Of a stretch of DNA of 64,000 nucleotides, positions 1-9,223 are shown piece after piece; positions within the stretch are counted from its first letter, which is position 1, and every line of letters starts with the position of its first letter. Under the pieces are notes generated by a model that saw nothing but the letters and a program-made list of their open reading frames with translations, had not been told where the DNA came from and made no database searches. Origin of the DNA: Moritella sp. (GTDB lineage: Bacteria > Pseudomonadota > Gammaproteobacteria > Enterobacterales > Moritellaceae); the NCBI RefSeq assembly GCF_013215705.1, contig NZ_JABSQR010000016.1, positions 58,594 to 122,593 on the forward strand, written 5' to 3'. Both the position numbers and the translations under genes were made by a program.

Positions 1-2
1 GT

Positions 3-791
3 ATTTCTATTCGTAAATTTAATGATCTAAAACACAGTTTAGAGCAGCTGGCAGCATTGGGGGCTATGTCAACAGAGATGGCGAGTGTGCTGAATATTAT
101 TGCTCGTTCACGTGTTAATGTATTGATTTCGGGTGGTACGGGTGCGGGTAAAACGACCTTATTGAATGCGCTGTCATTTGGAATATCACCAGACGAGCGG
201 ATTATCACTATTGAAGATGCAGCTGAATTGAAACTACAACAGCCTCATGTGGTGAGTATCGAAACACGACCAGCAAGTGTGGAAGGTGTTGCTGCAATCG
301 GTCAGCGTGAACTGTTACGTAATGCACTACGAATGCGCCCTGATCGTATTATCTTAGGCGAGGTTCGTGGTGCCGAAGCGTTTGATATGATGCAAGCGAT
401 GAATACGGGTCACGACGGTTCGATGTCAACGCTTCATGCTAACTCACCTCATGATGCCTTAATTCGCTTAGAAAATATGTTGTTAATGGCGGAAGTTAAC
501 TTGCCGATATCGGCTTTGCGTCGTCAAATTGCCAGTACCTTAGAGGTCATTGTGCAAGTGGAACGTATGCGTGATGGTAAGCGTCGGGTGGTGAACATCA
601 CCGAAGTTGTTGGCCTCGAAGGGGAGCAGTATCTTACCCATGATCTATTTCATTTTGATTATCAGCACATGGATGTTAATGGTGATATTGTCGGGCAATT
701 TTTGTCGACAAAAATCTTACCCCGGTTTAGTGAAAAAGCCCGTTATTACCAACTTGAATCGCAGTTAAAGCAAGCGCTGGGAGTGCAATGA
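3..791 (+). CDS. tadA: TadA/CpaF-type pilus assembly ATPase (5' end outside window)
   Basis: This is the C-terminal part of the secretion ATPase that powers Tad (Flp) pilus assembly in the cytoplasm. The frame is open from the first bases of the window, so the gene starts upstream and the TTG at 57 is not a real start. Visible motifs are a Walker A ([10 protein letters not shown]), an Asp-box region (TIEDAAEL), a Walker B-like segment (RIILGEVRG) and the His-box (STLHANSP), in the order typical of type II/IV secretion ATPases. It overlaps tadB by 4 bases and heads a contiguous tadA-G operon. CpaF-family proteins are usually over 400 residues, so roughly the N-terminal 40% is missing because of the window edge, not decay. 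Confidence 0.93.
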   Translation: MSIRKFNDLKHSLEQLAALGAMSTEMASVLNIIARSRVNVLISGGTGAGKTTLLNALSFGISPDERIITIEDAAELKLQQPHVVSIETRPASVEGVAAIGQRELLRNALRMRPDRIILGEVRGAEAFDMMQAMNTGHDGSMSTLHANSPHDALIRLENMLLMAEVNLPISALRRQIASTLEVIVQVERMRDGKRRVVNITEVVGLEGEQYLTHDLFHFDYQHMDVNGDIVGQFLSTKILPRFSEKARYYQLESQLKQALGVQ

Positions 792-1723
792 TGCCAGTGC
801 TTCTGATTGGTTTCTCGTTATTTTTGGTGTTAATCGTTAGTAGTTGTAAAATGCTGCAATATCAGCGGCAACGGCTGGTATTAAAGCGTCGATTAGATTT
901 AGTTTCCGGCGTTAATTCGACAGCAAATATGGCTAGTTCTAGCTTGTTTATTTGGCAACAGAAAACAGGACCGTTGATGGAATATGGGTTGCAGATGCAA
1001 TCTCGTATTGATTCGCTTTTTGATCGTCAAACTAAGCGTTGGTTATTGATAATCTTGGCGGTTGTCGCGCTTGGAATTTGGTTTTTTATGCCATTTTTTT
1101 CACCCTTGGTGAGAATAATGATTATTGCGATTGCTATTCTTGTTGTTCTTGGGGGGAGTTATTGGCTGATGCGTACACGTCAACATCGTGAATTTGACGC
1201 CGCGTTTACCCAAGTGCTGGGGCAAATGTCCCGTGCGGTTTCGGCTGGTATTTCGGTACCGCAAGCCATTGCGCAGATTGCTGATTATCAGAAGGGGATG
1301 CTAGGCCGAGAGTTTAGTTTGATCCGAGATAAATTAGAAATTGGTATTGGCTTAAAACAAGCGCTGAATCAAGCCAGTATTCGTTTGCCTTATGTTAGCT
1401 TTCATTTTTTTAGTGTCGCGCTGATATTAAATGAAGAGAACGGCGGTCAACTTAGAGAAGTGCTACATAGCCTGAGCCGTACTGTGCATGACAATGCCGC
1501 GATTAAAATGAAGATAAGAAGTTTAACTGCCGAGCCTCGTATGACTGCGGCAATTTTAGCGAGTTTACCGATATTACTTATTGGCGTTATGTATTTCAAA
1601 AATCCTAGTGCTTTTATTACCTTAACCCAAAGTCCAAGAGGTCATTTGGTTTTGGGGTATGTGGTGACAAGTATGGCGCTTGGTATGGCTATTATCCATT
1701 TGTTGACGAAGGTGCGGGCTTAA
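788..1723 (+). CDS. tadB: Tad pilus inner-membrane platform protein TadB
   Basis: This is one of the two GspF-like platform proteins of the Tad pilus; in this family it anchors the ATPase to the inner membrane. The 311-residue protein has an N-terminal membrane segment (about residues 3-22), a hydrophobic pair around 85-125, a T2SSF domain (about 135-265) and C-terminal membrane segments. Its start overlaps the tadA stop (ATGA), and its own stop overlaps the tadC start, consistent with translational coupling. Assignment as TadB rather than TadC rests on gene order (A-B-C) and length. Confidence 0.9.
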   Translation: MMPVLLIGFSLFLVLIVSSCKMLQYQRQRLVLKRRLDLVSGVNSTANMASSSLFIWQQKTGPLMEYGLQMQSRIDSLFDRQTKRWLLIILAVVALGIWFFMPFFSPLVRIMIIAIAILVVLGGSYWLMRTRQHREFDAAFTQVLGQMSRAVSAGISVPQAIAQIADYQKGMLGREFSLIRDKLEIGIGLKQALNQASIRLPYVSFHFFSVALILNEENGGQLREVLHSLSRTVHDNAAIKMKIRSLTAEPRMTAAILASLPILLIGVMYFKNPSAFITLTQSPRGHLVLGYVVTSMALGMAIIHLLTKVRA

Positions 1724-2607
1724 TGACTTTATCTTTATGTATTGCTGTCGCGTTACTTATCTCAGGTGCTGTGATTGCGTTGATGTTTAATGGTCAGGCT
1801 CAACGTCGAGAATTGCTGTTGCGGCGTTTGACGTTGGTATCGGTGGAACAGAGCTGCAGATTTACTCATTTACCTCAAGCAGAGTCCACATCCAGTTTAT
1901 GGCCGTGTTTAAAGGTCGCGCCTGATATCTCGATGTTATTGGTGAAGGCGGGGTTTCATGGACCGCGAGCTGGTGCTTACTTTTTACTGAGCAAAATAAG
2001 CATGATGTTAGTCAGTGGGTTGGCTTGGCAATGGTATGTCGATTTTGACTTAGATAAATTTGTGTTAGCTAAAACCTTAGTATTCGCTATTTCAGGTGGT
2101 TTACTTGCAGAGCATTGGCTGAAATGGCGGGCGAGGACTGTCAATTATCGTATTGCTCTAGCCTTACCTGATGCATTAGATTTGATGGTTATTTGTGTTG
2201 AATCAGGTTTGACTTTAGAAGCTGTATTCCAACGTGTTGGGCATGAAATGACAGCCGTTTCACCTGAGTTATCGCGTGAATGGTTAATTACCGAAGCGGA
2301 ATTACGTTTATTAGATTCTCGTTTAACCGCATTGGATAACTTAGCCAAACGGACAGATTTAGTTGAAGTTGAAAACATGGTTATTGCATTGTCTCAGGCT
2401 GAAAAATACGGCAGTAAAATAGCCCCTACGATGCGTCTGATAGCCAGTGACAGTCGCCAATATCAATACCTTCGTTTAGAAGAAAAAGTAGGTAAGATCC
2501 CGGCGGAAATGTCATTGCCTGTGGTGGTGTTAATCATGCTGCCAGTCGTGGTACTGATTGTTGCGCCCACTATTATCGCCTTATTAGACAGCATTGGAGG
2601 ATTGTAA
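1723..2607 (+). CDS. tadC: Tad pilus inner-membrane platform protein TadC
   Basis: This is the second GspF-domain platform protein of the Tad machine, 294 residues. It has an N-terminal membrane helix, hydrophobic stretches near residues 85-130, the typical T2SSF stretch (ALPDALDLMVICVESGLTLE, about 148-167) and a strongly hydrophobic C-terminus (about 262-290). It overlaps tadB by one base and lies 2 bases before tadD. Together TadB and TadC are thought to form the inner-membrane platform through which Flp pilin subunits are assembled. Confidence 0.9.
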   Translation: MTLSLCIAVALLISGAVIALMFNGQAQRRELLLRRLTLVSVEQSCRFTHLPQAESTSSLWPCLKVAPDISMLLVKAGFHGPRAGAYFLLSKISMMLVSGLAWQWYVDFDLDKFVLAKTLVFAISGGLLAEHWLKWRARTVNYRIALALPDALDLMVICVESGLTLEAVFQRVGHEMTAVSPELSREWLITEAELRLLDSRLTALDNLAKRTDLVEVENMVIALSQAEKYGSKIAPTMRLIASDSRQYQYLRLEEKVGKIPAEMSLPVVVLIMLPVVVLIVAPTIIALLDSIGGL

Positions 2608-2609
2608 TC

Positions 2610-3473
2610 ATGGCCTTAGCATTAATAAAAACAGTATTAATAAAAATTATGTTTAAAAAGTCGTTACCACAGCTGTTATTAATCTGTGGGGTTGTCGCCT
2701 TGACGGGGTGTAGTTCTCATCAAGCCAATATAACTGAAGAGATGAAAACTGATCGTGGACTCGCACAGCTTGCTCTAGAGAGTGGCCGACCAGAGAGTGC
2801 GATTAGTATTTATCGTGACCAACTGAAACTGCAGCCAAATGATATCTCGTTATTGCTGGCTTTAGGCTCGGCTTACAACCAAATATCTGAGTTTGATTTA
2901 GCATTACACCACCTTAAAAAGGCGCAATCTTTGCTACTTAGTGACGCGGGTGAATTGAATAAATTAAGTAAGTCGGATAATACGAGTGAAATTCGTGGAC
3001 AGATATTACGTGAAAAAGGCAATGCACAGCAAGGGTTAGGGCAAGTGAAGCTTGCATTAGCTGATTTAAAACAGGCCGTAGCATTGTTGCCTGATGATGC
3101 GAAAGCCTTAAATAGTTTAGGTGTTAATTATGCGTTATTTAAAGATTATCACCATGCCAGAACGGCGTTTATTGGTGCGTTAGCCAATGAACCAGAGAAT
3201 CTAGAATACCGTAACAACTTAGCTTTGGCTTGGATCTTAGATGGTCAGCCGCAGCAGGGTATTGATGTACTTTATTCACATTATGCACGTGGTCATTCAA
3301 CATCTAAAAGTCGTCAAAATTTAGCGTTAGCATTTGCCATGAAAGGGGATCTTGAAGCGGCCAAAACGATTGCCAAACAAGATCTGACTAAAGCCGAACT
3401 GGAAAATAATGTAGCCTATTATCAACAATTTCAGCCGCTACAACTACTGCCGTTACAGCAGGTTAAGCAATGA
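2610..3473 (+). CDS. tadD: TadD-like TPR lipoprotein
   Basis: This is a tetratricopeptide-repeat lipoprotein expected to act at the outer membrane as pilotin or assembly factor for the Tad secretin. A lipobox (ALTGC followed by SS) lies about 20 residues after an internal Met at 2649. Several TPR units follow (about residues 48-250), with motifs such as NSLGVNYALFKDYHHARTAF. A good GGAGG at 2596-2600 supports the start at 2610, although starting at 2649 would give a more ordinary signal peptide. The stop overlaps the tadE start by 4 bases. Tad loci regularly carry this gene between tadC and tadE. Confidence 0.88.
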   Translation: MALALIKTVLIKIMFKKSLPQLLLICGVVALTGCSSHQANITEEMKTDRGLAQLALESGRPESAISIYRDQLKLQPNDISLLLALGSAYNQISEFDLALHHLKKAQSLLLSDAGELNKLSKSDNTSEIRGQILREKGNAQQGLGQVKLALADLKQAVALLPDDAKALNSLGVNYALFKDYHHARTAFIGALANEPENLEYRNNLALAWILDGQPQQGIDVLYSHYARGHSTSKSRQNLALAFAMKGDLEAAKTIAKQDLTKAELENNVAYYQQFQPLQLLPLQQVKQ

Positions 3474-3958
3474 AAATTCGTAACAAAATGAATTGTAGCC
3501 AAGTAAATCGGGGTCAGCGAGGCAGTGTCAGTATTGAGTTTGCGGTGACTATTTTACCGTTTTTTGTATTGCTGTTAGCACTCATTGAAATAAGCCGTTT
3601 TATGATGGTGAGCAGTGTTATTGATGTGGCGCTAACTTCTGCCGCTCGACAGTTGGTGGTAACAAGTGCAGGTGAAGATCTGACCAGCAAATTACAACTA
3701 ACCTTGTCTGAACTAGATTTACCCTTACTTGATAGCAGCAAGATCACTGTAGAGGCTCGCTACTACACATCTTTAACGTCGCTTGCAGATGGTTCGGGAT
3801 TAGAAGATTTCCAGCAACAAGACTTTGCGGAGTTCACGCTGGTATACCCTTACCAAGCGCTATTTATTTCAGGTCAGATTGATAGTTTTAGCCGTTTAAC
3901 TCGCTTTAAACGCACGATTTTAGTGTCGTTAGAGCGGGGTACTAGCTATGTTAATTAA
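3470..3958 (+). CDS. tadE: TadE-family pseudopilin
   Basis: This is a minor pseudopilin of the Tad pilus. The 162-residue protein has the TadE signature: a short basic leader, a glycine-serine site (RGSVSIEFAV), then a hydrophobic helix starting near residue 25 and a soluble C-terminal domain. TadE and TadF are cleaved by the prepilin peptidase TadV in characterised systems; the peptidase is not in this window. The start overlaps tadD and the end overlaps tadF by 11 bases, so the proteins are probably made in fixed ratios. Confidence 0.88.
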   Translation: MKIRNKMNCSQVNRGQRGSVSIEFAVTILPFFVLLLALIEISRFMMVSSVIDVALTSAARQLVVTSAGEDLTSKLQLTLSELDLPLLDSSKITVEARYYTSLTSLADGSGLEDFQQQDFAEFTLVYPYQALFISGQIDSFSRLTRFKRTILVSLERGTSYVN

Positions 3959-4565
3959 ATCTAATATGCGCACGTTACAGCGCGGCAGCAGCGTTATTGA
4001 ATTACCTGTGATCACATTTTTCATGGTCATTTTGGTGTTATTTATAGTGCGAATAAATCAAAGCATTAGCCAAAAAAATCAACTCGATAACTTGGCTTAT
4101 TCACTCACCTCTATTGTTGCTTGTGAACAATGTGACAATACTATGCTTGCTTCGGGCTCTAGTTCGTCGGCACCAACAGCAAAGGTTATTTCAACCGAAT
4201 TGGCAGATTCTTTACTGCTGGTTGCGCAACGCCATTTCAATACTTTGATTGAGGATTCCTCAGCAGAAATTGGACTTCATGTTGAGCAAGTGGTGTTTGA
4301 TCCGTCAACACAGGAACCACGATCATATGATGTTAGAGCGGGGGCGGATTGTTTATCGACGCAGCGGTTATCGTCCTTAACTGATTTATCTCCAATTGGC
4401 ACGACTCCAGGTTTCAATGCGGGTCAGCATGCTGAACTATTTCAAGTCACTCTTTGTATTAAGGGCATGAGTAGTATTGCGGAGGAATTCACGCCTTTAT
4501 TTTTACTCCGTTTTAGCGACAGTTATTATCAGAGCGCTGCGTTATTAATCGGGCGGACACTATGA
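3948..4565 (+). CDS. tadF: TadF-like pseudopilin
   Basis: This is a 205-residue protein with a basic leader, the short motif RGSSVIELPV and one N-terminal hydrophobic helix (about residues 18-40). It fits TadF by position between tadE and tadG and by the leader shape. The remaining part is soluble, contains two closely spaced cysteines (CEQC, about 59-62) and is poorly conserved in this family. It overlaps tadE by 11 bases and tadG by 4 bases. Confidence 0.82.
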   Translation: MLIKSNMRTLQRGSSVIELPVITFFMVILVLFIVRINQSISQKNQLDNLAYSLTSIVACEQCDNTMLASGSSSSAPTAKVISTELADSLLLVAQRHFNTLIEDSSAEIGLHVEQVVFDPSTQEPRSYDVRAGADCLSTQRLSSLTDLSPIGTTPGFNAGQHAELFQVTLCIKGMSSIAEEFTPLFLLRFSDSYYQSAALLIGRTL

Positions 4566-5776
4566 GTGTAATACAGCGTCAACGTGGTGCGATAACGCTA
4601 ATATTCACCTTTATGTTACCTGCGATAGTGAGTTTATTAGCCATTACGGTGTATTTTGCTATGTACAGCCAAGTTGTTATTCGAGCAGGGCAAGCGGTTG
4701 ATTCAGCAGTACTTGCTTGTGCTTATCAGCAAAACGACACTGGAGTGGTAACAGAGGATATTTTGAATTATTACCGACCGAATTTCGTGTTACCGGGATT
4801 GAATCAAAGCGTCAAGTTAAACAGCAAAAATGGCTGTCAGATCTCGGCGCAATATAGATTTGAACCCGCGATGGTGAACGCGCTGCCTGTTGCGATTGAT
4901 AGTGATACTGAGGTTGTATCAAACAGTCATTCAAGCGCTAAATTGGTTGTGAATGTGAATGGGAATGGGAATGGGATTCAAAATCCGGTGGATGTCGCTC
5001 TGGTTATGGATATCTCTGGCTCGATGAAATCGGATTTACCTGAACTGAAAAATATTATCACCGATGTGATTCGCGATATCGATTCAAGTAGTAATCAAGT
5101 TCGTTTTTCAATTGTGCCATTTCAAACTGGAGTCGGTGTGAGCGGTGCGCCTTGGTTACTTAGCTCTGAAGTAAGTCCTAAGTGTGTGGATGGTCTGGTG
5201 TATCGAAACAGCAACTTAGATGCAGACAAAACCGTGCAGTCGTTAAATTATCCGTCTGACCGTTTGGATTTTAACGAAGTAACGCCGGGACCTTGGTTAG
5301 ATCGCTGCAGTGATAATTCTTTTATTTTACCACTGACAAACAACCTTAATAGTGTCATTCGCCACGTTAACTCATTAAAAACGAGTGGGGGCAGTACCGC
5401 GTCTTATCAAGGATTTATTTGGGGCGTTCGCACACTGACTGAGCAATGGCAAAAAGAGTGGAAAGTCACACCAGTGCAATCATCGTCCCTGACTCAGCGT
5501 TTGATCTTGTTTACTGATGGTGATGATAGCCGACGAGATTATTTCAATGACTTAATGCGTGCGGGTTTGTGTGATGTGATCCAGCAAGATCTTAATATTC
5601 AAGTCAGTTTTATTGGTTTTGGGGTGTCGGCAGATCGCATCAAGCAATTTCAGCAATGCGCGGGCAGAAAAGAATCCGTTTTTGATGCGAGCAACACTGC
5701 GGAGTTAGCGGCTTATTTTGAGGATGCGATCAATATCAATATTGGAACCAATGTTAGCATTGTGTTTGGCGAGTAG
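4562..5776 (+). CDS. tadG: TadG-like von Willebrand A domain protein
   Basis: This is the last gene of the tad run, 404 residues. It begins with a TadE/G-like hydrophobic segment (about residues 10-35), followed by a von Willebrand factor A domain with an intact MIDAS start (DVALVMDISGSM, about 143-154) and a later LILFTDGDD motif. TadG is thought to be an envelope protein helping to anchor or assemble the pilus. A short NGNGNGN stretch precedes the vWA domain. The next gene is 80 bases away and belongs to a different functional group. Confidence 0.88.
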   Translation: MSVIQRQRGAITLIFTFMLPAIVSLLAITVYFAMYSQVVIRAGQAVDSAVLACAYQQNDTGVVTEDILNYYRPNFVLPGLNQSVKLNSKNGCQISAQYRFEPAMVNALPVAIDSDTEVVSNSHSSAKLVVNVNGNGNGIQNPVDVALVMDISGSMKSDLPELKNIITDVIRDIDSSSNQVRFSIVPFQTGVGVSGAPWLLSSEVSPKCVDGLVYRNSNLDADKTVQSLNYPSDRLDFNEVTPGPWLDRCSDNSFILPLTNNLNSVIRHVNSLKTSGGSTASYQGFIWGVRTLTEQWQKEWKVTPVQSSSLTQRLILFTDGDDSRRDYFNDLMRAGLCDVIQQDLNIQVSFIGFGVSADRIKQFQQCAGRKESVFDASNTAELAAYFEDAININIGTNVSIVFGE

Positions 5777-5856
5777 ACGTTTAGCATTGTTATGTTATTT
5801 AGGGCTTAAGAGTAAGACGTCATAAATTAGTTAAATTAATTGTATTAGAGGTAGTT

Positions 5857-6321
5857 ATGTTTAAAAAATGGTTTGTGGTGTTCACATTATTATTGTCTAG
5901 CCAAGCTCACGCTTATCAGCAAGGTGAAATGCTTTCTGCATCAGCTCAGAAACAATTAGGATTAGATCCAAACCGCGTTTCGCTCGTTGATTTCTTTGCC
6001 GAATGGTGCGTGTCTTGCCGTGCTGAATTACCTGAAGTCAATCAGTTAGCCCCTTCCTTGTCTCTGCTAGGTGTAGATGTGGTTGGTGTCGATGTCGATG
6101 AAGATGTTGCCGCTGGTATTGCGTTTCAACAATCGTTGGGGATAAATTTCCGTGTTGTTAATGATGCAGAGCAAACCTTGGTTGATGATTTTCAACCTAT
6201 TGGTATGCCTGCGCTGTATTACATTTATCAAGGCCAAGTTTTAAAGGTGCGTTATGGCGCTATCAATCATATCGGTGATGTGATCATGAGTGACTTGAAA
6301 GGGATGGGGTTAGGTCAATGA
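5857..6321 (+). CDS. Periplasmic TlpA/thioredoxin-like protein
   Basis: This 154-residue protein carries a signal peptide (cleavage near AHA-Y, residue 19) and a thioredoxin fold with an active site WCVSC (Cys51, Cys54) and a cis-proline segment (GMPAL). It should reduce or transfer thiols in the periplasm. It starts a co-directional operon in which every junction but one overlaps or nearly touches, ending with a DsbD homologue that could supply its electrons. The likely substrates are the cysteines at the C-terminus of the next gene product. An AGAGGTAG ribosome site precedes the ATG. Confidence 0.85.
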   Translation: MFKKWFVVFTLLLSSQAHAYQQGEMLSASAQKQLGLDPNRVSLVDFFAEWCVSCRAELPEVNQLAPSLSLLGVDVVGVDVDEDVAAGIAFQQSLGINFRVVNDAEQTLVDDFQPIGMPALYYIYQGQVLKVRYGAINHIGDVIMSDLKGMGLGQ

Positions 6322-7049
6322 AATCCTATTCACAGTTAACTTTGTTGTCTTCTTCGTTGTTATTAGCCAGTTTTGGTTTGCAAGCGGCAGTAGTCCAAAT
6401 GACCGAGTCAGTTTCTAGTGTTGCTTATCAAGGGTCACAGGCTATAACGGCAGAATTACCCGTGTCTATTAAATCTGTAACAGATACTAAGCCGGTAGCT
6501 GAAACATCTGCGATCATTACAGCCCCTGTTGTGAAGGACGTAAGGAAGCTGCCAGCGTCAAAGCCTGAATTATTGATAGTTGAGTCGACAGCGAAACCTG
6601 AAAGTAAAGTTAAGCAGGTTCCCATTATTCTTCCTTTGCCATTGAAAATAACGCCAGCAGTTCATGCGACTATTGATGTGCCAACGGTGCCAATTCAACC
6701 ATTGTCGGCGCTTTCGGTGACTCAACCTGCAGCTATACCAAGGGTAACGCATGCAAGTGTACCAAGTGTGATGCCAACAGTCATATCGGTTCAGCCTGTA
6801 TTGAATATATCGGCATTAGTCACACCTGCGAGTAATGCAATAGATGAAGAACCGTCTTTATTCTCGGCGATTAGTGACTGGTTTAGCGTGAAACCAGTGA
6901 AACCTTGGCAAAAGGGCACGCTGGCGAAAAAGGCGATGAAACCCGGTGGTGAAGTCCCTGAGTTTGATGTGTTCTCAGAAAAGGTCTTTGCTTATAAACA
7001 AGGTTCTATTGGTGGTAATGGTGTTGGTGGCGGCTGTGGTTGTAACTAA
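6318..7049 (+). CDS. Exported protein with DUF4266-like C-terminal Gly/Cys tail
   Basis: This 243-residue protein has a signal peptide (cleavage after LQAA, about residue 24), a long low-complexity Val/Pro/Thr/Ser-rich middle (about 30-190) and a compact C-terminal segment. That segment runs from KPWQKGTLAKKAM to the terminal glycine-rich tail ending GGGCGCN (Cys240, Cys242). The last 50 or so residues resemble DUF4266, a family of very short lipoproteins found beside DUF3570 and ApbE genes. Here the domain carries an unusual extension of about 190 residues in place of a lipobox. The start overlaps the thioredoxin stop (ATGA). The function of the tail is unknown; a thiol- or metal-linked role is inferred from the neighbouring thioredoxin and DsbD. 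Confidence 0.75.
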   Translation: MKSYSQLTLLSSSLLLASFGLQAAVVQMTESVSSVAYQGSQAITAELPVSIKSVTDTKPVAETSAIITAPVVKDVRKLPASKPELLIVESTAKPESKVKQVPIILPLPLKITPAVHATIDVPTVPIQPLSALSVTQPAAIPRVTHASVPSVMPTVISVQPVLNISALVTPASNAIDEEPSLFSAISDWFSVKPVKPWQKGTLAKKAMKPGGEVPEFDVFSEKVFAYKQGSIGGNGVGGGCGCN

Positions 7050-7155
7050 AAGCACCTTGTATCGCGCATAAATAGACGCTTGTTATATCGTAAGTGATTT
7101 ATAAGGAATAGCTGATAAATCACGGTTGTAATTAATTAATGATGAATGATAAATA

Positions 7156-8361
7156 ATGAATATAAAATTACCTTTAACCTTACTAGGTCTTGTTGCGGGT
7201 TCAGTATCCGCGGCAGATCATATTTCTATGCACCATATGAGCTTTGAAGAATACGGTGATAAAATTAATGCCGGTGATAGTCTTCTGTCATTAGAAAAAA
7301 ATATTGGTTTAGATTGGACCATTACCGCCGAATTGGGTTATGACACGGTATCTGGTGCGTCACCTGCTTGGGTTGCGACTACACCGCAATCTGGACCGCA
7401 TGATCAAATTACGCAAGATGCACAGAATATGACCTCGGAAGTGATTCGTGCGGGTTATGACCCTTATCGTGACAATTACGAGATACGCCCTGTTGAGTTA
7501 GAGGATACTCGTTATTCTGCGGCCACAAATGTGACCTTCCGTGATAAAGACCGAGATGAATGGACCGTCGGCGTGAACTACTCACAAGAAGATGATTATA
7601 AAAGCATGGGCGCGAATGCGAAAGCCTTGCTCTATACAGACAGCAGTAAAAACCGTTCATTTAGCCTTGGTGGTTCATTCCTTGCCGATCAGACATTGGC
7701 GTTTCAGGAATATCAAAATGGTGGCAATGATCAGCAATGGGAAGACATCTTTACATCAAGTATGGAAGTTGGGATGTCACAAGTATTCACCCCTAATTTG
7801 TATGCGACCTTTACGGCCTATGGCGGTTATAAAAGTGGTTATTTGAGTAATCATTATCTTACAGTGTTACGTGAGGTCGATATTGATGGTAACGGTAGTA
7901 TTGGTGATGATGAAGTGTTTTTGGCACAAGACTCGCGCCCTGATACTCGCATGTCTGGTGGGATTAATGTACAAACATTTTATAGCGTGAGTGACCGTGT
8001 TGTGGTGCGTCCGCGTTATAAATTTTTCGCCGATGATTGGGGCGTAATGTCACATCAGCTTGGTGGAAAAATGAGTATCAAAGTCACAGATTGGCTAATG
8101 CTGGCACCGGGTTATTCTTGGTATACCCAGCAAGGTGCTAATTTCTTCATTGATCCGAAAGCGGCAGACCCAACATTCGCCTCGACAGGTTATGCCACTT
8201 CGGATATTCGCTTAGGTGATTTTAATGCTAATGCCTATGAATTGGGTGTAAGCCTTAAACTATCAGCTAAATGGCGGATGAATGCATTAGCGGCTTATTA
8301 TGAACAGAGTAATGGCTATGCAAGTCGCTGGTGGGCAGTTGGGGTGACATATGAGTATTAA
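7156..8361 (+). CDS. DUF3570 outer-membrane-type protein
   Basis: This 401-residue protein has a signal peptide (cleavage near SVSA-AD, residue 20), alternating polar/hydrophobic strands throughout and a C-terminal aromatic strand ending VGVTYEY, all typical of an outer-membrane beta-barrel. The family is DUF3570. Near the N-terminus is DTVSGAS (residues 63-69), which resembles the D-x-x-(S/T)-G-A-(S/T) site that ApbE-type transferases flavinylate in NqrB/NqrC/RnfG proteins. The ApbE-like gene starts within the last 11 bases of this gene. An EF-hand-like DIDGNGSIGDDE (about 235-246) may bind calcium. Barrel topology is inferred, and the flavin link is a hypothesis. Confidence 0.8.
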   Translation: MNIKLPLTLLGLVAGSVSAADHISMHHMSFEEYGDKINAGDSLLSLEKNIGLDWTITAELGYDTVSGASPAWVATTPQSGPHDQITQDAQNMTSEVIRAGYDPYRDNYEIRPVELEDTRYSAATNVTFRDKDRDEWTVGVNYSQEDDYKSMGANAKALLYTDSSKNRSFSLGGSFLADQTLAFQEYQNGGNDQQWEDIFTSSMEVGMSQVFTPNLYATFTAYGGYKSGYLSNHYLTVLREVDIDGNGSIGDDEVFLAQDSRPDTRMSGGINVQTFYSVSDRVVVRPRYKFFADDWGVMSHQLGGKMSIKVTDWLMLAPGYSWYTQQGANFFIDPKAADPTFASTGYATSDIRLGDFNANAYELGVSLKLSAKWRMNALAAYYEQSNGYASRWWAVGVTYEY

Positions 8362-9223
8362 GCACGCTTATGTGCATCGTTTTATGGCGATGACAGTACC
8401 TTGCGAAGTGACCTTAATTGCATCGGACTCAGCGACATTAGCGCGTAATATTGAAGCAAATACACGCCGTTTAGAGGCGAAATTTAACTTCTATTCTGAT
8501 ACTTCAATGTTAACGGAAACGATTAATCAACGCAGCGGTAAACGTGTGGTTATCGATACTGAAACCCGAGATATTTTAGTCAAGGTACGTGAGTATAGTA
8601 TTGCGACGCAGAATATCTTTGACATCACGGTTGGTACAGTCAAAACGTTATTGCAAAACAGTGCTAAAACGCGTGAACAGGTCTACCAAGATGCTGTTCC
8701 TTATATGGGATTAGCGGCATGGGATATAGAAGATAATATCTTGATCATGCATTTCCCTATTACACAATTGGATCTCGGTGGCGTGATTAAAGAAGTCGCC
8801 GTTGATCAGGCAATAGCAATTGTAGAGCAAGCGAGTGGTGCGCTAATTAACTTTGGTGGCGATGTTCGCGCGTCAGGCTGTAAAGTGGATGGTAGTGATT
8901 TTGTGGTGGGGGTTGTTAACCCTCATCAACAGACGCAAGCGTTGTTTGCCTTACCACTGCGTAATCAGGCGCTGACAACATCCGCGCATTATGCAAGGCG
9001 ACAACAGTTTTCAGACCAAGAAAGTTCTCATATTCTCGCGTCACAAGATACTCACCGGCAGGTTATTTCAGTGACGGTTGTTGCTGATAGTGCATTGCAA
9101 GCTGGGATCATGAGTACAGCATTAACGATTAACCCTCGCTTAACGGTTCCTGAAGAGATTGGTTTTGCATTAATTGATGAGCAGTTGAATGTTCATCAAA
9201 ATACGGATTTTTTATTATCATGA
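8351..9223 (+). CDS. ApbE-like FAD:protein FMN transferase (divergent)
   Basis: This 290-residue protein belongs to the ApbE family, which transfers FMN from FAD to Ser/Thr of target proteins. Family segments seen are FDITVG, DLGGVIKEVAVD and LINFGGDVRASG. Two things are odd. No signal peptide or lipobox is visible although classical ApbE is periplasmic. The usual A-D-x-x-(A/S)-T metal-binding segment reads AGIMSTAL, with Gly where Asp is expected. It overlaps the DUF3570 gene by 11 bases and the dsbD-like gene by 4, so all three are co-translated. Activity is uncertain given these substitutions. Confidence 0.82.
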   Translation: MSIKHAYVHRFMAMTVPCEVTLIASDSATLARNIEANTRRLEAKFNFYSDTSMLTETINQRSGKRVVIDTETRDILVKVREYSIATQNIFDITVGTVKTLLQNSAKTREQVYQDAVPYMGLAAWDIEDNILIMHFPITQLDLGGVIKEVAVDQAIAIVEQASGALINFGGDVRASGCKVDGSDFVVGVVNPHQQTQALFALPLRNQALTTSAHYARRQQFSDQESSHILASQDTHRQVISVTVVADSALQAGIMSTALTINPRLTVPEEIGFALIDEQLNVHQNTDFLLS

